From positions 1-35,165 of the forward strand of contig JAEXNT010000067.1 in the NCBI GenBank assembly GCA_023439545.1: DNA of 35,165 nucleotides, in the 5' to 3' direction. Positions within the stretch are counted from its first letter, which is position 1. Every line of letters begins with the position of its first letter. The notes under the pieces were generated by a model. That model searched no databases, was not told the origin of the DNA, and saw only the letters and a list, made by a program, of their open reading frames with translations. Position numbers and translations under genes: made by a program. This DNA is from Bacillota bacterium (GTDB lineage: Bacteria; Bacillota; Clostridia; Acetivibrionales; DTU013). Below, piece after piece: positions 16,643-25,186 of the stretch.

Positions 16643-18199
16643 TTACTTAGCATATTCAATTGCCCTTGTCTCACGGATAACGTTTACCTTGATCTGCCCG
16701 GGATACTCAAGCTCACTTTCGATCTTCTTGACGATTTCCCTGGCTTTCAATACCATATCGTCGTCAGATACATCGTCGGGCTTGACTATAATCCTGATTT
16801 CCCTGCCCGCCTGTATGGCATAGCATTTTTCTACGCCCGGGAAGGAATTTGCTATCTCCTCAAGTTTTTCGATTCTCTTGATGTAAGATTCAAGGGTTTC
16901 CCTTCTGGCGCCCGGTCTTGCAGCCGAAATCGAATCTGCAGCCTGGACCAGTACGGCAATCAGTGATGTTGGTTCGACATCACCATGATGCGACATTATC
17001 GCATTGATAATAGTATCGCCTTCTCTGTACTTCTTCGCAATGTCTGCTCCGATAGTTACATGAGAACCTTCGACTTCATGATCGACGGCTTTCCCTATGT
17101 CATGCAGAAGACCTGCTCTCTTGGCAAGCACTACATCTGCTCCAAGTTCCGCCGCCATTGCGCCCGCAAGGTTGGATACTTCAATGGAATGATTCAGTAC
17201 GTTCTGACCGTAACTTGTCCTGAACCTAAGCTTACCGAGAAGCTTGACTATTTCAGGATGCAGTCCGTGTACTCCGGTTTCGAAGGTCGCACGGTCGCCT
17301 TCCTGGCGGATTGTATTCTCAACTTCCTTCTTTGCCTTTTCAACCATTTCTTCAATTCTTGCAGGATGAATTCTGCCATCAATGATCAGCTTTTCAAGAG
17401 TAATCCTCGCAACTTCTCTTCTGATGGGATCGAATCCAGAAAGTATTACAGCCTCAGGTGTATCATCTATGATCAGGTCTATTCCCGTAAGTGTCTCGAG
17501 AGTCCTGATGTTTCTGCCTTCGCGTCCGATGATGCGACCCTTCATTTCATCATTGGGCAATGGCACTACGGATACTGTAGTTTCCGATACATGGTCTGCG
17601 GCACATTTCTGAATTGCAGTTGCAACGATATCTCTGGCTTTCCTGTCGGCCTCTTCCTTTGCTCTTGCTTCCAAATCCTTGACCAGAATAGCTAATTCAT
17701 GTTTTACCTCATCCTCTACATCCCTGATGAGATACTGTTTGGCGTCTTCGATAGACAGTCCGGAAATCCTTTCAAGCTCTTCAAGCTGCTTTTTCTGCAA
17801 CTCTGCCAGCTTTTCCTGTGTTGCCTGCACATCTTTCATTTTCTTGTTCAGGGCTTCATCTTTCTGTTCCAGAGCTTCCACCTTTTTGTCCAGTGTTTCT
17901 TCTTTCTGGACGAGGCGCCTTTCCTGTCTTTGAATTTCGTTTCTTCGTTCTTTGATCTCCCTGTCCAGTTCCATTCTGCTTCTGTGGACCTCTTCCTTTG
18001 CTTCCAGAAGAGCTTCCCTCTTTTTACTCTCGGCCGTTTTCAAAGCGTCGTTCACTATTCGTTTCGATTCCTGCTCTGCACTGCCGATTTCAGCTTCTGC
18101 ATCACTTTTCCTGCGGTTATATCCCATTCGGAACGATATAAACGAAGCAATCACTGCTCCAATTACAAGGCCAATCAAAATTCCAAAAACCCATTCCAA
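16643..18199 (-). CDS. rny: Ribonuclease Y
   Basis: Membrane-anchored endoribonuclease that initiates mRNA decay in Firmicutes. The protein has 518 residues. In order: one N-terminal TM helix (about 4-24), a long Glu/Lys/Arg-rich coiled coil (about 35-195), a KH domain with GRIIGREGRNIR (about 222-233), and an HD domain with LLHDIGKAVDHE (His366-Asp367). I prefer the TTG start at 18199: GAGGAGG precedes it by about 11 nt, and the resulting N-terminus and length fit the family. The alternative ATG at 18232 has no ribosome binding site. Its leader holds 42-43-bp repeats. Confidence 0.96.
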   Translation of the reverse strand: MEWVFGILIGLVIGAVIASFISFRMGYNRRKSDAEAEIGSAEQESKRIVNDALKTAESKKREALLEAKEEVHRSRMELDREIKERRNEIQRQERRLVQKEETLDKKVEALEQKDEALNKKMKDVQATQEKLAELQKKQLEELERISGLSIEDAKQYLIRDVEDEVKHELAILVKDLEARAKEEADRKARDIVATAIQKCAADHVSETTVSVVPLPNDEMKGRIIGREGRNIRTLETLTGIDLIIDDTPEAVILSGFDPIRREVARITLEKLIIDGRIHPARIEEMVEKAKKEVENTIRQEGDRATFETGVHGLHPEIVKLLGKLRFRTSYGQNVLNHSIEVSNLAGAMAAELGADVVLAKRAGLLHDIGKAVDHEVEGSHVTIGADIAKKYREGDTIINAIMSHHGDVEPTSLIAVLVQAADSISAARPGARRETLESYIKRIEKLEEIANSFPGVEKCYAIQAGREIRIIVKPDDVSDDDMVLKAREIVKKIESELEYPGQIKVNVIRETRAIEYAK

Positions 18200-18233
18200 A
18201 TTTACACACACCTCCTCATATTCAGTTTTCAAT

Positions 18234-18330
18234 GGTCAGTCCGGTCGCATGGGCGGGCAGTTAGCTTTATCCAACGACCAGCCCGGATCGCATGGACGGG
18301 CAACTGACGCAAGTCAGCGACCAGTCCCGG
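18234..18330. repeat. Imperfect 42-43-bp tandem repeats in the rny leader
   Basis: Two full units begin near 18234 and 18276, and a third, truncated unit near 18319. Each starts with GRYCAG-YCCGG, and the first two continue with TCGCATGGRCGGGCA. They are diverged from each other and unlike the other repeats in the window. They lie between ygiQ and rny, immediately before the rny ribosome binding site. Confidence 0.7.
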
Positions 18331-18354
18331 CTCAAAACCGGTTATTCATAATGT

Positions 18355-18380
18355 ACGGATGGCATGAGCCATCCGTTTTT
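18355..18380 (+). terminator. Strong hairpin with a T tail, oriented against the neighbouring genes
   Basis: ACGGATGGC (18355-18363) and GCCATCCGT (18368-18376) form a perfect 9-bp stem with a 4-nt loop, followed on the + strand by TTTTT. Both flanking genes are on the minus strand, where the hairpin has no T tail. It may stop antisense transcription or act only as a structure. Confidence 0.6.
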
Positions 18381-18457
18381 AAACGAAATACAAATTAATT
18401 GTAAACTTTTTTAATTTTTATGTCAAGAAAAACAAAACCCGCGGCCTATGTGCCGAT

Positions 18458-20350
18458 TTAGGCTCTGCCCCTGCTTTTGCGGGCGCCTGTCCTCATATTC
18501 CGCCTTCCATTCCTTCCCTTGACAGTATCCGGTTTTCCTTTTATACCATTATTATCTGTTCTTTCCAGAGGGACAAGACAATCCTTCCCATATCCTATAA
18601 GATCTTCCCTTCCTGCCAAATACAGAGCTTCTCTGACAAGGTGCTGATTCTCCCTTTTCCGGAACTGCAGCAAAGCTCTCTGCATGGCTTTTTCCTGCGG
18701 CGATGTAGGTACGTATACCTTTTTCATAGTCCTTGGATCAAGAGAAGTGTAAAACATACAGGTCGAAAGAGAACCGGGCGTAGGATAAAAATCCTGGACC
18801 TGTTCCGGAGTGCAGCCGGTTTTCTTCATATATTCGGCAAGTTCCACGGCCGCCTTGAGATCGCTCCCGGGATGGCCGGACATCAGATAAGGTACCAGGT
18901 ATTGATCCTTGCCCAGATCCTGATTGATCCTGTTATATTTCCTGACAAATGCGTCATAAACCTTTTTGCCTGGTTTGCCCATTTTCTCGAGCACTCTGTC
19001 GGAGACATGCTCAGGCGCTACCTTAAGCTGCCCGCTGATGTGGTGTTCGCACAATTCCCGGAAGAATTCGTCGTTTGAGTCGAGCAAAAGATAATCGTAC
19101 CTAATGCCGGAACGCACAAATACCTTTTTTATCCCTTTCATGGCGCGAAGCTTCCTCAAGAGCTCCAGATATTCGCGGTGATCCACCTTAAGGTTTCTGC
19201 ATGGCTGCGGATAGAGGCACTGCCTGTTTTTACAGGTCCCGTATTTCTTTTGCCTTTCGCATGCCGTATCCCTGAAGTTTGCCGTGGGTCCGCCGACGTC
19301 GTGTATGTAGCCTTTGAAGCCGGGCTGTTTCACGAGTTTTCCGGCTTCGTCAAGGATGGATGACTGGCTGCGTTTCTGTATTACCCTGCCCTGATGAAAA
19401 TTCAGAGCGCAGAAGGAGCAGCCGCCGTAGCACCCGCGATGACTCGTTATGCTGTACTCGACTTCCTTTATCGCCGGAATTCCTCCCGCTTCAGCATACA
19501 TGGGATGGTAAGTCCTTTCATATGGCAGGGAATATACTCTGTCGAGTTCTTTCTCCGTCATAGGCAAAGCCGGAGGGTTCTGAACAACATACCTGTCGCC
19601 GTGCTGCTGTACAAGCGTTCTCCCGTTTATGGCGTCCTGCTCGGTATACTGCAGCATGAATGCTTCCGCATAGGTTCTTTTGTCCGATGAGACCGCCTCA
19701 AAAGATGGGAGAGTCAGATAACCGGCCTCGGGTAATTCCTGTTCAGCGGCCAGAAAAGCCGTGCCCCTTATATTGCGTAACTTGCTTATCGGCGCGCCTT
19801 TTGCCAGAAGCTTTGCGATTTCCAGCAGGGGTCTTTCTCCCATGCCGTATATGAGGAGGTCCGCCTTGCTGTCAACGAGGATCGAACGTCTTACCTTGTT
19901 ATCCCAGTAATCATAATGTGCAAATCTCCTAAGGCTCGCTTCTATACCCCCAATGACCACAGGAACTCCCTTGAATGCTTCCTGTACCCTGTTGACGTAG
20001 ACTATATCGGCCCTGTCCGGCCGAGAGCCTGTCTTGCCACCTGGAGAGTAACTATCTTCACTTCTTGGCTTTTTGCTTGAGGTATAATGGTTGACCATGG
20101 AATCTATAACACCCGAAGAGATGAGCACTGCCAGTTCAGGACGTCCTAACCTCATGAAGTCATCAACACTGTGCCAGTCCGGTTGGGCAATAATCCCGAC
20201 GCGATAGCCTTCGCTTTCGAGAAGGCGTGTCAGTATCGCATGACCGAAGCTTGGATGATCCACGTAAGCGTCACCGCTGATGTATAAAAAATCGAGGCTG
20301 TCCCAGCCCCTTTCCTCCATGTCTTTCCTTGTTACAGGTAAAAATGCCAT
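18458..20350 (-). CDS. YgiQ-family radical SAM protein
   Basis: Large UPF0313/YgiQ-type protein, 630 residues, with an N-terminal B12-binding-like region (about 25-150, with VVIGGIEASLRRFAHYDYW) and a radical SAM domain. The [4Fe-4S] cysteines are in CYGGCSFC (Cys307, Cys311, Cys314). A late Cys cluster, KYGTCKNRQCLYPQPC, suggests a second metal site. The reaction is unknown for the family. The ATG at 20350 follows AGGAG by 7 nt; an upstream ATG at 20380 lacks a ribosome binding site. The C-terminal tail is Arg/Lys/Gly-rich. Upstream lies a long nested inverted repeat. Confidence 0.93.
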   Translation of the reverse strand: MAFLPVTRKDMEERGWDSLDFLYISGDAYVDHPSFGHAILTRLLESEGYRVGIIAQPDWHSVDDFMRLGRPELAVLISSGVIDSMVNHYTSSKKPRSEDSYSPGGKTGSRPDRADIVYVNRVQEAFKGVPVVIGGIEASLRRFAHYDYWDNKVRRSILVDSKADLLIYGMGERPLLEIAKLLAKGAPISKLRNIRGTAFLAAEQELPEAGYLTLPSFEAVSSDKRTYAEAFMLQYTEQDAINGRTLVQQHGDRYVVQNPPALPMTEKELDRVYSLPYERTYHPMYAEAGGIPAIKEVEYSITSHRGCYGGCSFCALNFHQGRVIQKRSQSSILDEAGKLVKQPGFKGYIHDVGGPTANFRDTACERQKKYGTCKNRQCLYPQPCRNLKVDHREYLELLRKLRAMKGIKKVFVRSGIRYDYLLLDSNDEFFRELCEHHISGQLKVAPEHVSDRVLEKMGKPGKKVYDAFVRKYNRINQDLGKDQYLVPYLMSGHPGSDLKAAVELAEYMKKTGCTPEQVQDFYPTPGSLSTCMFYTSLDPRTMKKVYVPTSPQEKAMQRALLQFRKRENQHLVREALYLAGREDLIGYGKDCLVPLERTDNNGIKGKPDTVKGRNGRRNMRTGARKSRGRA

Positions 20351-20445
20351 TTCTCTCTCCTGATATACATCTGATTCCATTCAAATAATTGTAGCACAAA
20401 AATATCGAGTTTAAACATCAATATCATTCACTATGGTAATTTACA

Positions 20446-20671
20446 GGCGGAGTACAGTTGAATCCGGTCATCAACTCCGTCACAGGCAGGCTGTAATATC
20501 AATGCTCGTCCTTATGCGGGCGCTGATCATTCGCCATCCGTGGCTCACGATGCAACGCCGGCGGCATCCTTGCCGCCGGTAGGAGCACCTTATACCGCAT
20601 TCGGACTTCGCATTGATAAACAGCCTGCAGCTATTCCTGCGTACGATGCCTTGATTCAACTATACTCCGCC
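20446..20671. repeat. 226-bp nested inverted repeat (MITE-like or structured RNA)
   Basis: Fills most of a 364-bp gap without genes. The outer arms, 20446-20464 and 20653-20671, match as inverted repeats over 19 bp with one mismatch. Inside them GCAGGCTGT..TATCAATGC (20486-20505) pairs with 20610-20628 apart from a small bulge, then ATGCGG (20514-20519) pairs with CCGCAT (20595-20600). At the centre CCGGCGGCA-tcct-TGCCGCCGG (20558-20579) is a perfect 9-bp stem. The whole element could fold into one long branched rod. It is more GC-rich than its flanks, has no coding potential that I can see, and I find no clear target-site duplication. Sequence outside the arms (20351-20445, 20672-20714) shows nothing recognisable. 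Confidence 0.85.
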
Positions 20672-20714
20672 ACGCCAGACTTAAATTTAACCTAATTCCG
20701 TGAAGCTCTTTTAC

Positions 20715-22448
20715 TTAAGCTCCGCTTACCAGCTTCTTAAACTCATTTCTCCCCCGCATGCCGTCGAACGCGTGATTCAGCTTGATGTCCCCGCGTACGC
20801 TTTCATTATAGCCGACCGCCTGCCTGAGATTTTCACCTGCAATCTCGTACCTGCCGAGCATTGCATATATCGCAGCCAGATGGTAATAGAGCTCCCCGTC
20901 CGAGGGCTTTATCTCGAGAGCAGATTTATACGCCTCTATTGCGTCGTTGTAATTTCTAAGCTCCGTCAATGCGGCGCCAAGAAAGTAATATATCTCAAGT
21001 TCATCAGGCTTAATGTCCAGTGCGTTTCTATACGCGGCAGCTGCCTGGGTATATTTGCCGTCTTCGAATAAACACATCCCCATATTGAAGTACAGGCTGA
21101 ATTCTTCCGGTTTGCGCCGAATCGCTTCAGAATATACTTCAAGCGCCTCATCCCGCCTTCCAAGCGAAGACAGCGCGATACCGAGATTGTTGTAAGCGTC
21201 GGTAAAGTCAGGATTAAGCCTTATAGCAGTATTGTAAGCTTCTATAGCAGTATCATGACTTCCCGATTCCTCAAGCGCCATCGCAAGGTTGTAATAGCAT
21301 TGATAACTGTCAGGTCTTATCCTGACTGCCTCCTTATAGGCTAAAACAGCTTCCTTCCAGCGTTCAAGCTTTACACACACGCCGGCTTTGCTGCTCCACG
21401 CCTGAAAATGCTCGGGGTTTATACGGATGATTTCTTTAAAAACCTGCAGCGCAGCCTCAGGCTTTTTTTGCCTTACAAGTACCCTGCCAAGCTCATCCCG
21501 CGCTTCAATACTGTCCGGCCTGTACTTTACTGCGTCCCTTAAGGCTTTTTCAGCTTCTTCCGGCCTTCCAGCCTCGTTCATCAGCTTGCCCAGAATAAAA
21601 GCCGCCCTGTAATCATTTTCCGCCGACGCGATCTTTTTAAGAGTTTCAACGCCTCTTTCCGAATCTCCCGTCCTTATATAAGCAAATGCGAGGTTTTCCA
21701 CGACGCTATTGCCGTGCGCATCTGCGTCTATCGCCTTCTCATAGCTTTTTACGGCGTTTTGATATTTGCCCAGCATATAATAGGCATTGCCCATGTTGTA
21801 AAAAATATCGCTTCTGTCCGGCTCATCCGCCCCAACCAGATCCTGAGCCTTTTTGTATGCCTCAAGGGCCTCGTCGTATCTCCCGAGGCCGTAACAAATG
21901 CCTGCCAGATTGTAAAACAGCATGTAGGAAGTGTTTGCGGCTTTCGAAAGAGTATCGTATATATAGTAAGCGCTCTCAGGGTCTTTGTCCGCCTTGAGAG
22001 CGTTTGCATGGCTTATGCATTTCCTGAAATTTTTCTGCAGATCTTCCGGCAGTTTTTTGAGATCCCTCATTATTTCAGAGACCTGTATATCGCCTGCAGG
22101 AGGATTAATACCTTCCGATGGAAGTGAAGAAACGTTAACTACGGCGGCCGACGCCCTCTCAACAAGGCCCTCGAAGGTTCCCGACATTTTTATCCTGCCG
22201 GTCATCGACCTGTAATCGCAGATTATGAAACAAGCTGGGAGAAGTATCCCGAAAGCTATATATACCGCCTCAACATAAGGCTCTGCTTCAACGTCGTTGA
22301 TAAAGCTCAGAACAGCCAAAGGGACGGGAAATATCTGTAGACAGACGGGAATTAGCATAAGCAGGCTTCTTTTTCTGAGCATCCTGTATGCGGAATACAG
22401 AAGCAATACCAGCATTAAAATGATGATAAAGCCATTGACAACGGTCAC
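20715..22448 (-). CDS. Membrane-anchored tetratricopeptide-repeat protein
   Basis: Unassigned 577-residue protein. Three hydrophobic segments (about 5-20, 28-50, 62-78) anchor it, with a long array of TPR units from about residue 155 to 565, for example the repeated pattern YYNLG..Y..LGRYDEALEAYKKA. TPRs are protein-interaction scaffolds, so no enzyme activity is implied. The start is a GTG with GGGAGG 8 nt upstream. It lies 22 nt after ftsK and is almost certainly cotranscribed, which suggests an envelope or cell-division related job, but this is only an inference. Confidence 0.9.
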   Translation of the reverse strand: MTVVNGFIIILMLVLLLYSAYRMLRKRSLLMLIPVCLQIFPVPLAVLSFINDVEAEPYVEAVYIAFGILLPACFIICDYRSMTGRIKMSGTFEGLVERASAAVVNVSSLPSEGINPPAGDIQVSEIMRDLKKLPEDLQKNFRKCISHANALKADKDPESAYYIYDTLSKAANTSYMLFYNLAGICYGLGRYDEALEAYKKAQDLVGADEPDRSDIFYNMGNAYYMLGKYQNAVKSYEKAIDADAHGNSVVENLAFAYIRTGDSERGVETLKKIASAENDYRAAFILGKLMNEAGRPEEAEKALRDAVKYRPDSIEARDELGRVLVRQKKPEAALQVFKEIIRINPEHFQAWSSKAGVCVKLERWKEAVLAYKEAVRIRPDSYQCYYNLAMALEESGSHDTAIEAYNTAIRLNPDFTDAYNNLGIALSSLGRRDEALEVYSEAIRRKPEEFSLYFNMGMCLFEDGKYTQAAAAYRNALDIKPDELEIYYFLGAALTELRNYNDAIEAYKSALEIKPSDGELYYHLAAIYAMLGRYEIAGENLRQAVGYNESVRGDIKLNHAFDGMRGRNEFKKLVSGA

Positions 22449-22470
22449 ACCTATTACCTCCCGTCGATTA

Positions 22471-24966
22471 TCAATCTCCCTTATCGTTCATCTGCATCTC
22501 TTGCCACTGTTGTCTGGATATTAATATCTGCCTTGGTTTGCTGCCTTCGAATCCGCCTACGATCCCCCGGGCTTCCATCTGGTCGACGATCCTGGCAGCC
22601 CTGGCGTAACCGACCTTGAACTTGCGCTGTATTAGCGATACAGACGCCTGTCCGGCTTCTACGACAAGGTCTATCGCTCTTGGCAGCAGTTCGTCGTTAT
22701 CTCCGCTGTCATTGCTTACCGAACTGTCTTCACTGTTTATTCCTTCTATTATATCTTCATCATAGGCTGCACTGCCCTGCGATTTAACAAAATCCACGAC
22801 CTTTTCGACTTCGGAATCAGTTATGTTGGCGCCTTGAACCCTGACCGGCTTTGCTTTCCCGACCGGGTGCAGCAGCATGTCGCCTCTTCCAAGCAGCTTC
22901 TCTGCGCCCGCCATGTCGAGAATCGTCCGCGAGTCTATCTGTGAGGATACTGCAAAGGATATCCTTGATGGAATATTTGCTTTTATAACGCCGGTAATAA
23001 CGTCTACCGAAGGCCTTTGAGTAGCTATCACGAGGTGCATGCCTGCCGCTCTTGCCATCTGTGCGAGTCTGCAGATCGCATCCTCCACGTCATTTGGCGC
23101 GACCATCATCAGATCGGCCAACTCATCTATTATTATAACGATCTGGGGCATCATGGGCTGTTCGCCGGTTCGAGCCATAAGCTCGTTATATCCCTTGATA
23201 TCCCTGACAGCCTTGTCGGCAAAGAGCTTGTACCTGTTCACCATTTCCTGCACTGCCCAGTTCAGGGCTCCGGCAGCCTTTTTGGGCTCCGTTACCACAG
23301 GTATCAGCAGGTGCGGAATACCGTTATAAATGCCCAGTTCTACAACTTTCGGATCTATCATCAGCAGTTTGACTTCCTCGGGAGCAGCCTTGTAAAGAAG
23401 GCTTACGATCAGACTGTTGATGCAGACGCTCTTTCCCGAACCGGTAGCACCGGCGATCAGTAAATGCGGCATTTTTGCGATATCAATAATGATCGTTTCG
23501 CCCGATACGTCCTTTCCTACGGCAAACGCCAGTTTCGACTGATGCTGTGCGAATTCCTGCGACTCTATAACATCTCTGGCACGTACCATATTCACTTCCT
23601 TGTTCGGAACTTCGATTCCAATTGCCGCTTTCCCCGGAATAGGCGCTTCAAGCCTGATACCGGGCGCTGCAAGATTCAACGCTATGTCGTCGGAAAGGTT
23701 TACTATCCTGCTGACCTTGACTCCCGCGCTGGGTTGCAGTTCGTATCTCGTAACCGACGGACCTCTTGTGACATTTATTACCTTTGCCGACACGCCGAAG
23801 CTGTTCAAGGTCTCCTCGAGCTTCTTTGCGCCTTCGAGCACCTGGTTGCGATAATTTTTCGAACTGCCCTGATCCGTATCCTCAACCAGAAGGTCATAAG
23901 GCGGATATACATATTTCATCATCGGGCTTTTAGGCTGAACAGCCCCTTTTATAACTATCTCGGAAAGACCGGCTCCATCCACTGCCGCTCCTCTTTCCAT
24001 AACGCCCTTCATTCCGGCTTCATTAACCGGACCTGTAAATACATCGGTAGACTGAACCGGCTTTTCCGGACGCACCTTGGGTTTGTTTCTTTTCAGATCA
24101 TTTATGACAAGGCTCAAGGGCTCATCAGCCACAGCCTCTATTTCAGTATCCGCCGCCGCTGCGGATTCGAACCCGGCTTTTTCAATGTCCTCTCCCGTCT
24201 TCTTTTTGCCGGCTTTCTCCTTAAGCTCCCGGGATGTCTTTTCGATTTTAAAGTCGATTACTTTAGGCTTTTTATCAAAACGCAGCGACATTCCGTTTGC
24301 GTCCTGTATGATTTCGGGCTGCATATCGTCATCGTCATACAGTTCTTCCTTCCCGGTCTTCCTTGCAGGTTTCTCCTTAACGCTTTCGTTTCCTGCGAAA
24401 ATGCTCCGGAGCTTTTTCACGAATCCCGATATGGATGAATTCGTTAAGAGTATTGCGTCAACAAGTGACAATGCAGTAATAATAATGATAGTTCCCAAAA
24501 CACGGAACGTCAGAAGGAAGGGCAGACTTATAAGTCCTCCCAGCACGCCGCCGCCCTTCAACGCCAGTCCGTTGCTGTAAAACTGTCCGAGGGCCCTTAG
24601 GGGCGTCAGACCGGTATAGTCCTCGGGCTTGTAATAGCCGGTCTGTATCATGGCAGCGGTAAGCAGGAAAAGGAAAAGTATATAGACAGGCTTACCCTTA
24701 AGATTCAACTTGTCATGCCCAAAGATAAGGATTGCCGCGTAAAGTATGATTACCGGCGGAACGAGAAATGCGGGCAGTCCAAGCAAACCCAGCGAGACTT
24801 CCCGTATAAAAGTACCGAAAACTCCAATCGAACCCTTTATATAAAAGCTGAGCATCACCAGTACGCCCAAGGCCAATACCAGTATCCCCTGTATTTCATT
24901 CGCATAACTATCCTGCTGTTTTTTTCTGACTGTATATTTTTTCTTTTGTACTTTCTTCCCTCTCAA
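22471..24966 (-). CDS. ftsK: DNA translocase FtsK/SpoIIIE
   Basis: Hexameric ATP-driven DNA pump for chromosome segregation at division or sporulation. Its 831 residues comprise four TM helices (within about 25-175), a charged linker (about 190-345), and the RecA-like motor with Walker A GATGSGKSVCINS (from about 506) and Walker B IIIDELADL (about 611-619). A winged-helix gamma domain at the C-terminus (from about 770, ending PRQILISRQQW) reads KOPS/SRS-type orienting sequences. The start is a TTG preceded by GGGGGTG. Whether it serves vegetative division or forespore transfer cannot be told, though the nearby tepA/ylzJ pair accompanies spoIIIE in Bacillus. Confidence 0.97.
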   Translation of the reverse strand: MRGKKVQKKKYTVRKKQQDSYANEIQGILVLALGVLVMLSFYIKGSIGVFGTFIREVSLGLLGLPAFLVPPVIILYAAILIFGHDKLNLKGKPVYILFLFLLTAAMIQTGYYKPEDYTGLTPLRALGQFYSNGLALKGGGVLGGLISLPFLLTFRVLGTIIIITALSLVDAILLTNSSISGFVKKLRSIFAGNESVKEKPARKTGKEELYDDDDMQPEIIQDANGMSLRFDKKPKVIDFKIEKTSRELKEKAGKKKTGEDIEKAGFESAAAADTEIEAVADEPLSLVINDLKRNKPKVRPEKPVQSTDVFTGPVNEAGMKGVMERGAAVDGAGLSEIVIKGAVQPKSPMMKYVYPPYDLLVEDTDQGSSKNYRNQVLEGAKKLEETLNSFGVSAKVINVTRGPSVTRYELQPSAGVKVSRIVNLSDDIALNLAAPGIRLEAPIPGKAAIGIEVPNKEVNMVRARDVIESQEFAQHQSKLAFAVGKDVSGETIIIDIAKMPHLLIAGATGSGKSVCINSLIVSLLYKAAPEEVKLLMIDPKVVELGIYNGIPHLLIPVVTEPKKAAGALNWAVQEMVNRYKLFADKAVRDIKGYNELMARTGEQPMMPQIVIIIDELADLMMVAPNDVEDAICRLAQMARAAGMHLVIATQRPSVDVITGVIKANIPSRISFAVSSQIDSRTILDMAGAEKLLGRGDMLLHPVGKAKPVRVQGANITDSEVEKVVDFVKSQGSAAYDEDIIEGINSEDSSVSNDSGDNDELLPRAIDLVVEAGQASVSLIQRKFKVGYARAARIVDQMEARGIVGGFEGSKPRQILISRQQWQEMQMNDKGD

Positions 24967-25186
24967 AATTACACCCCCGGTCCAATAATACTATACCATA
25001 ATTTCTCATCGCCTACTATAGTTTTTTGACAGGGGTGGCTACAGGACAAATTGTACAAATGTCTCCCGGGAAGGTTTTGTTTTTTAGTAAAATATTAATA
25101 AATTATCGAAACATTAAGAAGGATTTTAGAATATTTTGTCTAATTATTTATTATTATACTATCTGCATAATGAAAGAGGGTACAGT

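Noticed and set aside
20446..20671. Insertion sequence with a transposase
   Set aside because: The element is only 226 bp and has no open frame; a non-autonomous element remains possible.
20351..20714. tRNA gene in the ygiQ-TPR gap
   Set aside because: The palindromes do not form a cloverleaf, and no TTCRA T-loop in proper position or acceptor stem was found.
25025..25072. TTGACA-type promoter for the second chemoreceptor gene
   Set aside because: The -35 hexamer is perfect, but no acceptable -10 hexamer occurs at 16-18 nt; only AATTGT is present.
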